A DNA stretch of 64,000 bases from Prorocentrum cordatum (taxonomy: Eukaryota > Sar > Dinophyceae > Prorocentrales > Prorocentraceae). The stretch covers positions 1,035,893-1,099,892 of the forward strand of contig CAUYUJ010006335.1 in assembly GCA_963575745.1 (NCBI GenBank), written 5' to 3'. The notes beneath the pieces were generated by a model. It was not told where the DNA came from. It did no database searches and worked only from the letters and a program-made list of their open reading frames with translations. Below, in pieces: positions 1-10,042 of the stretch. The stretch's first letter is position 1. Every line of letters starts with the position of its first letter. The translations under genes and the position numbers were made by a program.

Positions 1-1
1 C

Positions 2-109
2 AAGGGGACCAGCACCAATTTCGATTTGCAGAAGCTGCGTGCGGAGTGCGACATCGCTCACAAAAGGATCATCCATATGCTACTGGACATCACTGTGACA
101 GGTGGGCGT
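2..109 (+). CDS. possible internal exon, unknown gene (partial)
   Basis: From base 2 the plus strand reads a natural-looking peptide, KGTSTNFDLQKLRAEC then DIAHKRIIHMLLDITVT, before the composition changes to repeat-like sequence. The frame stays open to a TAG at 191-193, but the part after about base 109 overlaps a hairpin and looks intronic; the exon may end near GTGACA/GGTGGG. The peptide has mixed composition and could form a helix, unlike the Ser, Pro or Arg runs of the surrounding low-complexity frames. I do not recognise the family. It could belong to a gene that starts outside the window, or be chance. Confidence 0.25.
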
Positions 110-131
110 CAGTATAGCCACTCCTCGCTGC

Positions 132-175
132 CCGCGCCGTCTTCGGTCAGCCACCTGCGACCGAAGACGGCGCGG
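132..175. repeat. perfect 17-bp stem hairpin
   Basis: Bases 132-148 are the exact reverse complement of 159-175, leaving a 10-nt loop. The core arm reads CGCGCCGTCTTCGGTC. It lies just after the possible exon at the window start. It could be a small foldback element or a structured piece of an intron. Confidence 0.8.
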
Positions 176-386
176 CCACCTCGGAAGCCATAGCGTGGTC
201 ATATTCTCGGACTGATTGACTTCGGCATGCCGCGCCATTCTGGGTCGCGCTCGGCGCACTGTAGTCTCAGCGCATGTTGCGTTTCTGCCCTTGCCTCCCC
301 CCCTCCCCCCTTCCGCTGCGGCTGCCTTTTTTGTGCATGATTCGGGTGAGTCGGGCACGCAGCCTGATACTTGCCTGCCTATGCGT

Positions 387-437
387 TCCTCCTCCCCCTC
401 CTCCTCCTCCTCCTCCTCCTCCTCCTCCTCCTCCTCC
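387..437. repeat. (TCC)n microsatellite
   Basis: Almost pure TCC triplets. The overlapping frames give poly-Ser, poly-Pro, poly-Leu or poly-Gly and are not credible proteins. The rest of 194-1380 holds no gene or repeat that I recognise. Confidence 0.9.
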
Positions 438-1381
438 GTCTGTCCCCTCTCTCCTCTGACCGCGCCAGAGCCTTCGAACGATGTTTGCCCCTCGGTCTTT
501 CAGTGGTTCGCGCCGGGGCATTCACACTATGTGTGCCCCTAGGCCTGTCAGGGATCCATCCAAGATTTGCCGGTGCTTTTTCCCCATATCCTAAGATGGG
601 GTTCTTGTGATTACTTGGACGCCTCCTACTCCTCCTCCTTCACTATGGCATATCATAAAACATGAGATGCACATATGGGGAGCTCCACGCGGTGAGTAAC
701 TATTTTTGGGATGTCGTTGTAGATCAAGCTGCTGGTCAGCCTGTGCCGCAAACTGCCACGGAGTGCACGGTGCACTTGGCCCGCAGTTCCGTCGGCCCGC
801 AGGGCGTCTCCTTGAAGAGCTCGTGTTTGCCCAGCTTGATCTTTTGTCTGACCTGGAATCGGCGTGTCCCGGGGGGCGTGCTGTTGGCGTCTTCTCCGAG
901 GAGGAGGCAGCAGGGCACGGTTTCCCCGCAGCGACTGCTGAGAGTGGTGGCGTCACAGCTTCCAGTGTCGACACGCCGACACCAATCGGAGTGCAGGTGC
1001 GCCGCGGGGGGGGCGCGGAAGGACTCCTCGCTCTCCTCGTCCTGAGTGCTCGCCTTCTCGTTGCCCCTCAGTGGCATGCCTGGCGTTCCGCAGTGCCTAG
1101 GCCTCCGGTCTGGGGCATCGCCCCAACTTGCGATGAGGCGGCCGACGCGGCCTTCGGGAAGTGCACTTGCTCATAGTTTCGCGGGCTCCCCAACGTGGGG
1201 CTCAGAACCGGGGTATCGATCGAGCTTCGACGCTCTCTGTTCCGTTGTTTTGGCCTTGCACGAGGCTCTCGGTGAGGGTACTGGCATGAAAAGTCCCTCG
1301 TTTGGGGCACTGCTCCGAGCACAAGGGGCACAAGTTTGTGAAATCACCTATGCCCAGTGAGCTTGTGGGATTCCGAATTGG

Positions 1382-1520
1382 AGCACGGCTGGATGGGTGG
1401 GGGGAGGAAAGTGAGAAGGAGAAAGCGAGGGGGGGAAGTGAGAAGGAGAAAGCCTTCTCAGAAGGTGGCGGGGCTTCTCAGAAGGCCTCTGGCCTTCTGA
1501 GAGGTTTTCTCTGTCTTCGG
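1382..1520. repeat. dispersed CTTCTGAGAAGG-type repeat, copy 1
   Basis: A purine-rich stretch (GTGAGAAGGAGAAAGC twice) runs into three copies of the near-palindrome CCTTCTCAGAAGG. The same palindrome with GAGAAGGCCCGCC sequence recurs near 6888-6930 and 51885-52030. It is therefore a dispersed element or part of one. No coding potential is seen. Confidence 0.55.
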
Positions 1521-1649
1521 GGAATGAATATCTATAATGTCGGAGTGTTGGGCCCCCCTGGCCCTCCCCGGGACATAATGACAAATGGGGCCACCCCATT
1601 TAGCCCCCGGGGCCCGGGACGTGTTTGGGGTCCGTTACGGGCGGGTCTC

Positions 1650-2160
1650 ACCCCAGGAACGCTCCAAGAGTACCCAACACGACACAAGACCGCCTCAAGA
1701 GCGCTCCAGGGCCGCTGCAGATGGTTTCAAGACGATCAAGATAGTCCCAAGACAGCCCAAGAAACCTCCGAAACGATCCAAGAGGCCTCCAGGAAGCTCC
1801 TCGATAACGCCCCCAAAGCAAAATCCCGTGGGTTTTTAATTGTTTTTGACGGTTTTCAGGGTTCTCGCCTTTTCGGCTTCCCGACGCTCCAAGACAGCCC
1901 ATGAGGCCCCCAAGATCGCCCCAAGACGGCCAAAGAGGCCCCCAATACGGCCCCAAGACGGTCCAAGAGGACCCCCAGAAGGCCCAAGACGCCTCTAAGA
2001 CGCCCAAGAGGGCCCCAAGACGGCTCTCAGAAGATCCCCAGACGGGGGAGCCAAACGCACTTTTTGGGCCCTCGGCTCCAAGAGGCCCCCAGGAAATCCC
2101 AAGAGACTCCCGGGACGCCTCCAAGAGGCCCCCAAGAGGCCTCGCGCGATATGCCACAGG
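1650..2160. repeat. degenerate CCAAGA array, C-rich orientation
   Basis: Short imperfect units of about 10-12 bp follow one another, with consensus close to CCCAAGACGGCCCAAGAGGC. Both strands stay open in several frames because the units lack stop codons. The frames give PKTAQEAPK-like peptides on plus and LGALLG-like peptides on minus, which I treat as artefacts. A unique stretch at about 1840-1900 (GTTTTTGACGG to TTCCCGACGC) corresponds to the head segment of the 35-kb copies, in reverse orientation. Confidence 0.75.
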
Positions 2161-3469
2161 TCGCCGACACCGTGTAAAAACGCAAGGAAAATGACGCCTG
2201 GGCCCCACATTTGTAGTCGGGATCCCAGCCCTGGGCCTCCCAGGGCCAGTGCGCGCCTGGGGAACGAAATTGGGGCCCAAAAGCCACGGCCCCGAACCCC
2301 TAATCTGGTTCCCCCTCCTCCCGGACCTCCTGGGCCGATCTCCAGCCGCTGACGACAGCCCCCGGGGCACTCCAAGAGCGCCGCAAACTAAGAGCACCCG
2401 AAAAAGCACCAAAGCGGCCCGAAGACCGGTCAAGATGGACTGACATTTGGAAAGCCGGTTTTGGTGTACGTCTATACTTGTGTTCTTCCAACCCGGCCCT
2501 GATGGGCGGTGGGCTGTCGCGGCCTCGACGCGAGGGAGTTCGTCTTTGCCCGCGCCGCGCCTGTCGCGCGCGTGACGTGCTGGCGTGGAGGAGCAGGGGG
2601 GGGGGGGCGAAGGGGGGGGGGGAGTAGACAGCAGCCGCCGCCTTCGTGCCTCGCACGTCCTGTATCCGCCAGGACACTCCGCCAGAGGTTCCGTTTGGAT
2701 CTCCTAGGGGCGGGGGATCTATATTGCGAGTGTTTGGGCGAGCCGATTTTCCCGGATCGACGGCTGTCCGTAGCGTTCCCTTCATGCTCATCATTTTTTC
2801 GTCATCATCCCCTTGTCCTGCTACTTCTCAGCCACTATCTTCCTTCCACACCCACCCCTTCCTTCTGTTATCCATTGTGGCGTCCTCGCCTTGCAGACGT
2901 TTCAAGGCTGGCATGCGTTCCCAGAGTTCCCCAGTCGACGCCCTCATGTGTGGGGCGGTGCCCTGAGGCCAGCAAGCAACGCTCCCCTTCCAGAGGCCGC
3001 GACTTGCTAAACTATCACACGGAGCTTCTGCTCGCAAATAAATCACACTTCCATCTACAATTATATATACTAGGTTGCGGCTCTCTGGAGCAGGGGCCCA
3101 GGCGAAGACCTGGGCATTTAGATTGCCGGGTTCCAGTTCCAGGTGAATGAAGAGTTGGATAATAACTTTCACTGTGGCGGCCCAGGTTTCAATGGCCTGG
3201 ATTTAAGTTCTCCCTTCGCTTGGTTGCCGGAGGCGCACTTCCGCTCTCTTTCCATTGCCTCCCCACTCACCCAGAATGAGTTCTACGTCCGAGGGCTGCG
3301 TTACACCCGACGGATGCTTTAATGCAGACTTGACACTGTGCTGCTTCAGTCTGCGCCTTGATCCTGTCCACAGACGCCCGGCTGCACTGAGAACGGCGCT
3401 GCAGACCCCCATGAAGCAAAATTCGCCTAATTCCTAGTGGATAACATATATTTCTGGCATATTCGCTTT
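2161..3469. other. no gene recognised
   Basis: GC-rich sequence with G runs at 2596-2623, a CATCATTTTTTCGTCATC-type stretch and an AT-richer part at 3030-3180. Open frames here are short and of biased composition. No conserved domain, RNA or repeat is recognised. Confidence 0.4.
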
Positions 3470-3795
3470 TTTGGCTCCGGAGCGTCCCAGACGGCCCAAG
3501 AAACTCCATAGATCGTCCCAAGTCGGCCCAGAGAAGGCCCCAAGAGCGCCCCCAAACGCCCCAAGAGCGCCCCAAGACGGCCCAAGACAGTTCCGTGACG
3601 GCCCAAGAGCGGCCTCAGAGGGCCCAGAAGGTTCCCAAGGAGAGCCCTACGAAAACCACAGGAGATCCCCAAGAGGGCGCAACTGGGCCCCAAGAGAGCC
3701 CCAAGACAGCCCCTTGCCTCCCAATATTGCCCAAGAGCGCTCCGGAACGAGCCCCGAAAGACTCTAGCAAGACCGCCGAGAAGGCCCAATGATGC
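3470..3795. repeat. degenerate CCAAGA array, C-rich orientation
   Basis: Same family as 1650-2160, with AAGAGCGCCCCAAGACGGCC-like units. It is preceded at 3425-3480 by a head-like unique segment (ATTCGCTTTTTTGGCTCCGG). Confidence 0.7.
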
Positions 3796-4218
3796 CACTC
3801 GGTGTGATGTTCTGATGTTTCCGCGCTCTCGCCTCTCAAATTTTTCAGAACCCCGCTAGGCTTGAACAAATCGCTATACCGAGAGGCACCCGAGCAGGAC
3901 GCCAAGATGACCAACCAGGTGTGACACCTCTCTGGCCACAATCCCGGCGCAATGGCAGTACGAACCGAAGGGTCTTGGGGGGCTTCCAAGAAGCCCAGAC
4001 AACCCTCTCAGAGGCCACGCGTCTGCACCCGGAGCGATGTTTCCACAGCGATTTCCGGAGACATCGATTTCGAGATGGAGGCCTCCTCAATGACTCAAGA
4101 CCCCTCAGAGCCGAACAACGGTCAAAAATCACTGCAAACACCCAAGGGGGATTCTCCATTGCTCCGAGAAGGAATTTAGCGTTTTCGCCGTTCCGTCTTT
4201 CCCCAACAAGAAGAAAAC

Positions 4219-4398
4219 ACCCCCCACCCCCAACGAATGGCTTCAGGAGGGGCGACCTATTCGTTGGGAGTGGGGGTCGTTTTTTTTTTTTGTCTGCTGC
4301 ACAACAGCAAAAAATATCCCCTACCCCCAACGAGTGGCCCCAGGAGGTGCGACTTCTTTGGACTCAGGAAGTGCGAGTTCTTCGTTGGGGGTGGGGGT
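4219..4398. repeat. two adjacent foldback units, arms CCCCCACCCCCAACGA
   Basis: Arm 4219-4240 (CACCCCCAACGAATGG) pairs with 4258-4278 (ATTCGTTGGGAGTGGGGG). Arm 4319-4338 (CTACCCCCAACGAGTGG) pairs with 4377-4398 (TTCGTTGGGGGTGGGGG). Both units also carry a CAGGAGG-G-GCGAC segment inside, so this is a tandem duplication of one hairpin of about 80-100 bp. The arms are related across units. Confidence 0.7.
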
Positions 4399-4424
4399 CA
4401 GATTTTTGTTGCTCATTTCCGACG

Positions 4425-5340
4425 CTCCAAGATGGCCTCCGAGGCCCCGTAAACCGTCCGCCAAGACGGTCAAAGATGAGCCCAAGACGGTCCAAGAGCG
4501 CCACAAAATGACCCCACAGATGTCAGTCTCCCGCCCCAGCTCAGAGACCCCTGGAGGCAGGGGCGTCATACGGTCCATGAGGCTGCGAAGCCGCCCCAAG
4601 AGGCTTCTGACAAGCCTCACAAGAGGGCCCCGAGAGGCCCAACTCGTTGCTCTTCCGAGTTGCTTTCAAAGATACCGGCCTTGTCGCCTGCTCCGTTGTC
4701 CTACGTTCCAAGACGGGCAAGAGGCACCGAAAACCGTCACCAGACGGCCCAAGACCGGCATCATACGGCCCACGCCATTGTCACCAGATTGCCCAAGACA
4801 ATCCAAGAGCGGCCGTAGGCGATCCCAAGTGCAGTCCAAGACGGGTCTTCAGAGTTCCAGAAATGCGAGCTTGCCGCCCCCAAAGCGCTCAAGAGGCCTC
4901 CAAGAGACGTCCAACAGCCAAAGAAGCCGTCTAACGTCTAACCGCCCCGAGCGGCTTCCAGGAGACTTCGCAAGACGGCCCATACAGCCCTACAGGCCAA
5001 CATCGTTGATTCCATTTTGGTTTTTGATGGAGTTCGGCCTTGTCGCCTCTTCGGCAACGCGACGTTCTACGACAACCCAAGAGGTCCTCAGTACCTCCCT
5101 AAGTCGGGCAGGAGGCTTCCGAGAGAGTTCCAAGACGGCCCAGGAGAGCCCCAAGACGGCCGAAGGCGCGCCCAACACGGCCCAAGGGGGCTTCAAGAGG
5201 GATTCAAAATTGAGCCCCGCTTTCGAAAATGCTGCCCCGAGAGACCCCCGAACGGCCCACAGAAGGCCCGAAGGAACCGCCAAGAGGCCTTCGGCCTTCT
5301 ACGAGCCCCAGGATCCAAGACGCTCGGGACGACATCGACG
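4425..5340. repeat. degenerate CCAAGA array with head-like inserts
   Basis: C-rich orientation of the same 10-12-bp family. Unique segments at about 4650-4720 and 5005-5080 (GGCCTTGTCGCC, then GCGACGTTC) and again at 5910-5970 mark successive higher-order units. The long plus frame across 4334-5347 is a product of stop-poor repeat units. Confidence 0.7.
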
Positions 5341-5394
5341 TGCGTGAGGCGGCGTGGGGTCATCTTCGGCGTCTTCGAATGATTTTGGGCGTCT

Positions 5395-5875
5395 CGAGGA
5401 TTTCTCTGTTTCTTCCTCCTCCTCCTCCTCCTCATTCTCCTCCTCCCCTTTTGCTTCCTCTTCTTCCTGCTCCTCTTTCTCCTCTTCCTCCACATCCTCT
5501 CTCCCCTCCACCACTTCCTCCTCCTCCTCCTCCTCCATTGCCCCCGCCTGGCCACCCCCTTCCTCTTCCACGCCTGGAAGCAGGCGGCAAAAAGAAAGAA
5601 GAGACGGAGGACAAGGAGGGCAGGACGGAGGAGGGGGGACAGGCGGGGGAAGAGGTGGAGGAGGAGGAGCAGGACAGGCATAGGAGGAGGAGGAGGAGGA
5701 CGGACGGAACAGAGGAGGAGGAGGAGGAAGAGGAGGAGGAGGAGGAGGAGGAGGAGGAGGAGGAGGAGGGGACAGATGAGGAGGAGGGCATGCAATAGGA
5801 CGGGGGGCAGGCGGTGGAAAAGGAGGAGAAGGAGGAGGAGGCGGAGGAGGAGGAGGAGGAGGAGGAAGACGCCTG
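5395..5875. repeat. (TCC)n then (GGA)n strand-switching tracts
   Basis: Pyrimidine-rich TCC triplets at about 5402-5560 are followed, after a 60-bp mixed spacer, by purine-rich GGA triplets at about 5620-5870. The two blocks are mutually complementary and could fold on each other. Long frames here are homopolymeric and rejected. Confidence 0.85.
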
Positions 5876-6121
5876 ACAAGACGGTCCCGAGAGGTCAGAA
5901 TTGTTGACTGCACTGTTGTTTTGGAAGATTTCGGCAGCGTCGCCTTTTCGCTTGTCCGACGCTCCAAGATGGCCCAATAGGCCCCCACGACCGCCACGAG
6001 ACATCCTAAGAGGCTTCCGCACGAGCCATAAGAACCAAGACGGCCCAAGAACGATCCAATGCGATACCCCAAAATTCGAAACTGCGAGTTTCGTCCACCG
6101 CGAGGCCTGGGACACAGGAAA

Positions 6122-6398
6122 CTAACGAGGTGGAGGAGACGGAGGGGGAGGAGGAAGAGGCGGAGGACAAGGAGGATAAGGAGAAGGACGAGTAGGGGAA
6201 CGGGGCGGAGGAGGATACACGGAATGAGGAGGAGGAAGGGGGGGGAAAAGGAGGCAGATGGAGAGGAGGATGAGGAGGAGGAGGAGGAGGAGGAGGAGGA
6301 GGAGGAGGAGGATGAGGAAGAAGGGGAGGAGGAGGAGCGCGGGTGAGGAGACGGTGGAGGAGAGGCAGAAGGAATATGAAAAGGGAAAGAGAGATAAC

Positions 6399-6429
<31 letters not shown>

Positions 6430-6430
6430 T
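6122..6430. repeat. (GGA)n passing into (GA)n
   Basis: GGA triplets with scattered substitutions to about 6350, then GAGAGA dinucleotides at 6390-6430. Confidence 0.85.
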
Positions 6431-6699
6431 GGGAGAGAAATGCTTCAAACCAGATTTTTTGAGGCAGCCAGGCCAACAAGGCTTCACAAACTCCTTGTAG
6501 AGCCAGCGCTTTCAAACAAAGATGGGTTGTATTGTGGGCCTGCTGTCAACCACGATTTGGGCATTTACTTTCGTGCCCCACTGAAATGCACAAGAACTGG
6601 GCCTGGCTAGAACCTAAGCGCGCGCGTGGTTCTAGTGAATGAATGAAGCCGCGCGTCCGTAGGCCCATGAGTAATGGCACGAGCGTGCGCTAGACAGCA

Positions 6700-6850
6700 T
6701 TCTTGCGCACCGTTGCTTTCCAGGCTTCCGCTGGAAAAGGTGCCCAAATCTGAGAAGTTCCAACCATAATTACGACAAATCTGCTCAGCATGCTTAGACA
6801 ATTCTGTTGCCCACGCCTGCTGGGGCCTGCCCCTCTTCCAGCGGCCGGGC
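6700..6850 (-). pseudogene. C-terminal scrap of a LINE endonuclease-RT protein
   Basis: On the minus strand 6850 to about 6737 reads GRWKRGRPQQAWATELSK, then HAEQICRNYGWNFSDLG. A frame change follows and 6730-6700 reads AEAWKATVRKNA. The order RGRP..W, then a helix, then W-x-ATVR is what I know from the extreme C-terminus of dinoflagellate reverse transcriptase proteins, where it forms a small tail after the RT and thumb. Here it stands alone with at least one frameshift and no RT next to it, so it is a dead fragment. It may come from the same element class as the minus-strand RT at 44.7-46.5 kb; that link is inference. Confidence 0.5.
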
Positions 6851-6879
6851 GCCTGCGCCAGCTCAGAGGAGGAAGGCTG

Positions 6880-6935
6880 GGGGACTTTGGAGCCTTCTGA
6901 GAAGGCCCGCCCCTTCTCGCTTCTCTCCCTCGCTT
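6880..6935. repeat. dispersed CTTCTGAGAAGG-type repeat, copy 2
   Basis: Contains GAGCCTTCTGAGAAGGCCC followed by GCCCCTTCTCGCTTCTCTCC, matching the motif at 1382-1520 and at 51885-52030. Confidence 0.5.
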
Positions 6936-7289
6936 GCCGTGCCGCCGATGGCAAACGCCCATCGCTGCGTGCCCGACTGGGCCCCGCTGTTGCTCCAGAG
7001 GGCCAACACATCCTGAGCCGGGTGCATGGCCTCCGCCACTGCCGCTGGAGGTTTGGGCAGCGCACGTTGGAGTGAGGACCCTGGCATAACGTCGGGCCTG
7101 TGCCTCTAACGTCTGTGGGACAACAAAAACAAACAAAAAAAACCCAAGATGCCCCCTGAAGGCCCCCATGAAGCCCAAAGGGGCCCCGAAGTGGCCCCCA
7201 AGAAGCCATTCACTGGCCCCTAGGAAGACATACTACCCCCCAGCGGCCCCCGAGAGCGCTCCGACGAGATCAATTATAAAAATATGCCC

Positions 7290-7600
7290 GTGCGTTCGTA
7301 TCACATAACAGGATAAAGGCCACATGGGCGCACAAGTCAAAATCCGTACAACAGCACAGGGTTTCAAATAATGTCTGTCAGCGTGGGCCACAAATAATGA
7401 GATGTTGCACTGTGGGTATGTAAGCTGTGTGGCGCAAATAAAGTGGTTCACGCTAGATGAGATAAGTTACGGTGTAAGCCATGAGGTGTGCAATCTAAGT
7501 GTAGGACGTGCAGAGCAATCTACGTGGTGCTAACTGTGTGCCGCAAGCTGTGTCATGTACGCTACGTGGCAAAGCTGTCCCGTGCGATACGTACGGCCGC
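7290..7600. repeat. degenerate GTG/GCAA short repeat
   Basis: Loose 12-14-bp units such as GTGGTGCTAACTGTGTGCCG and TGTGTCATGTACGCTACGTG. They resemble the reverse complement of the TTGCACCACATAGC array at 28470-28745, so the two loci are probably the same minisatellite family in opposite orientation. Confidence 0.4.
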
Positions 7601-7639
7601 CCAACGCACGAGTCGCCCACGAGGCACCCACGGGCGGGC

Positions 7640-7990
7640 ACCAGGCGACCCCGTTTTGGGGCTCGCCTGGAGGTCTCTTCGGCTGTCTTAAAACGATATG
7701 TGGGGCCTCTCGGGCCGTCTCGGAACGTCGGGAAGCCGAAAAGGCAAGAACGCCAAAATCATTCAACCTTTTTTGGGGGGGGTCACAGATTTTTGCCTCT
7801 TGGGGCCTTCCTGGGGGTGCTCTTGGGGCCCCCTTGGGGCTTTTGGGGGGCCTCATCGTGCGACTTGAGGCCATCTTGGGCGCCTAGGAGCGACCTTGGG
7901 GCGATTACGGCCCCTCTTTGACCATCTGGGCGGCTTCCCCGGGCCTTCTTGGCCCGCTGTGGGACCCTCCTGGCCCCAGACATTCGCGGG
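7640..7990. repeat. CTTGGGCC array, G-rich orientation
   Basis: Opposite orientation to the arrays at 1.6-5.3 kb. A head segment at about 7725-7800 (GTCGGGAAGCCGAAAAGGC then CCAAAATCATTCAACC) matches the 35-kb heads. It is followed by CTTGGGGCC-type units. Confidence 0.65.
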
Positions 7991-8269
7991 AGCGCCCGCG
8001 AAACCGGGGGTCTGGGCCTTTAAGAACGTTATGCCGAACCCTCTACCTCTCAGGGCTGCATGAGCATTGGGGCCGTCCACTTCGCTGGCGTATTATATGA
8101 CAGGCATGCACGGCAACGCGGGCCCAGCGGGGGTGGCATGGCTTCCTAGTTGCGATGAATGCTGGTGCAAAACGCATGTGACACGGAGGATGAGCTTAAA
8201 GTCGGGCCTCGGCATGTGGGTGTATTCCAAGACGTGGCTGAAAAGAAAATGCACGGGGCGAGCCATAGC

Positions 8270-8410
8270 GACCCACCACAGGGCACCATAGGATATCAAC
8301 AAGAGGGCACCAACCGCAGGGCACCGACCGCAGGTCTCCAATCCTTAGGGCACCAGCCACAGGGCACCAACCAGCGGGCGTCAACCATATGGCACCGACT
8401 GGGAACGAGG
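8270..8410. repeat. GGGCACCAACCGCA minisatellite, left edge of nested block
   Basis: About seven imperfect units of 13-16 bp around GGGCACCRACCGCA. The same unit reappears at 14620-14650, at the other edge of the nested block. Confidence 0.65.
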
Positions 8411-8472
8411 CCACAGGCACAGACCAGAAACGGGGCCATGAATCATTTACCGAGAATGTGCGATTGCGATTG

Positions 8473-8503
<31 letters not shown>

Positions 8504-8555
8504 AGAGAGAGAGAGAGAGGAGAGGGAGCAAGGGAGAGAGAGAGAGAGAGACAAG
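8473..8555. repeat. (GA)n microsatellite
   Basis: GAGAGA runs with small interruptions, between the GGGCACC units and the CATACATG satellite. Confidence 0.9.
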
Positions 8556-8559
8556 CACA

Positions 8560-9590
8560 CACGCATACACACGTACAAGCAAGCATGCATGCATTCATAC
8601 ATGCGTACGCATATGCATACATCGACACATTCATACATGCACACATGCATACATTCACACATGCATACATACATATATGCGTGCATACATACGCACACAT
8701 GGCTACCAACCTACCTACCTACCTGATTATCTACCCACATAGATACGTACGCACGCATGTGCGTACGTACGTACATGCATGCATACGAATGTGCATGCAT
8801 GCATGTGTGTTTACAACTGTGCACACCTACATATACATATGTCAACATGCACACATATACCTGCATCCACGCATACATGCATACATACATATACACCTAC
8901 ATGCAGACACACACACACACACACCACACTCACATACATTCACACATACATACACATGCACACCTACATACATACATGCATGCATACATACATACCTACA
9001 TCCATATATACATATATGCTTATGAACACTCATGCATACAAACACATATCCATACCCATACTTACACATACATGCATGCATGCATTCATCCATACATACA
9101 CTTAGATGCACGCTTACATACATGCTTGCACACACGTTCATACATGCACATATGCATACACACATGCACACATACACACATGCATGCATGCATTCATACT
9201 TACATGTATACGCACATCCATGCATACACACATCACTGCATGCATACATACACACATACATGCATACAACCATATCAATGCATACATACATACCGACATA
9301 CATACATACATGCATGCATGCATGCACACGTGCATACGTACATACGTACATGCGCACATACGTACAGCACGTCACGTACATGCGTACATACATACAGACG
9401 TACAACACACACACATAGTTACATACATGAGTACATACAGCAACCCACGCATGCATGTATACATACATGCATACATACACATACACACATACATATGTAC
9501 ATGCATGCAGGTGTGCATTCATACACACATGCATGTATGCATGCATGCATGCATGCATGTATGCATACAAACAAACATACATACGAAGGA
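8560..9590. repeat. (CATACATG)n-type satellite, about 1 kb
   Basis: Alternating purine-pyrimidine units CATACATACATGCATG and variants fill the stretch. Frames on both strands give HTYIHACMH-like or CMYVCMHAC-like peptides of up to 286 residues. These are repeat artefacts, since every frame of both strands is similarly open. The alternating pattern favours left-handed or cruciform DNA. Confidence 0.95.
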
Positions 9591-9599
9591 CCGCGCTCA

Positions 9600-10035
9600 T
9601 GGCACACTTCTCATTAAAAGGGGTGGCCCAGCTTCAAGCGACACACCCCTCCTCTCTTGGAAAATGGGGGGAGGCTTCCGAAGCTCCCCCTCCCTTTGCT
9701 GGCATTTTCGAGCTGGGGGGGCTTTCTACGGGGGGGGTGTCTTGGAAGCCACCCCCTCTGTCCAGGGCCTGGGGTCAGCCGGGGCTTTCGTTTCAAAGGG
9801 GGTGGGGGACTTCCGAAGTAACCCCCCCTTTCTTTTTGTTTGTATTTTGTAGATGGGGAGTCCCTGGCTAAAGGAGGGGAGGTCTTGGAAGCTAACCCTC
9901 CCCCTCCTTGTCGGGGCCCGTGGTAAGCCCAGGCTCCCTTTCCAAAGGGGGGGCTTCCGAAACTATCCTCCCCCATCCCCTCCTGTTGGCTTTTCCAGCT
10001 GGAGGGCCCTGGCTGAAGGGGGGGGTCCAAGCCAC
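9600..10035. repeat. G/C-run block with CTTCCGAAG units, left flank
   Basis: Units like GGGGGGCTTCCGAAGCTCCC alternate with C-runs about every 80-100 bp. The same kind of unit lies at 11495-11815 on the other side of the minisatellite. Confidence 0.6.
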
Positions 10036-10042
10036 TTTTCTT

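Noticed and set aside
5193-6115. Poly-Leu, poly-Ser, poly-Pro and Arg/Glu-rich frames over GGA/TCC tracts, here and at 17.7-20.8, 37.0-37.6, 50.2-50.8, 53.4-54.5 and 54.7-55.1 kb
   Set aside because: Simple-sequence artefacts; no non-repetitive domain adjoins them in frame.
8560-9590. Telomere repeat
   Set aside because: The unit is CATACATG-like, not the TTTAGGG-type repeat known from dinoflagellate telomeres, and it is internal.
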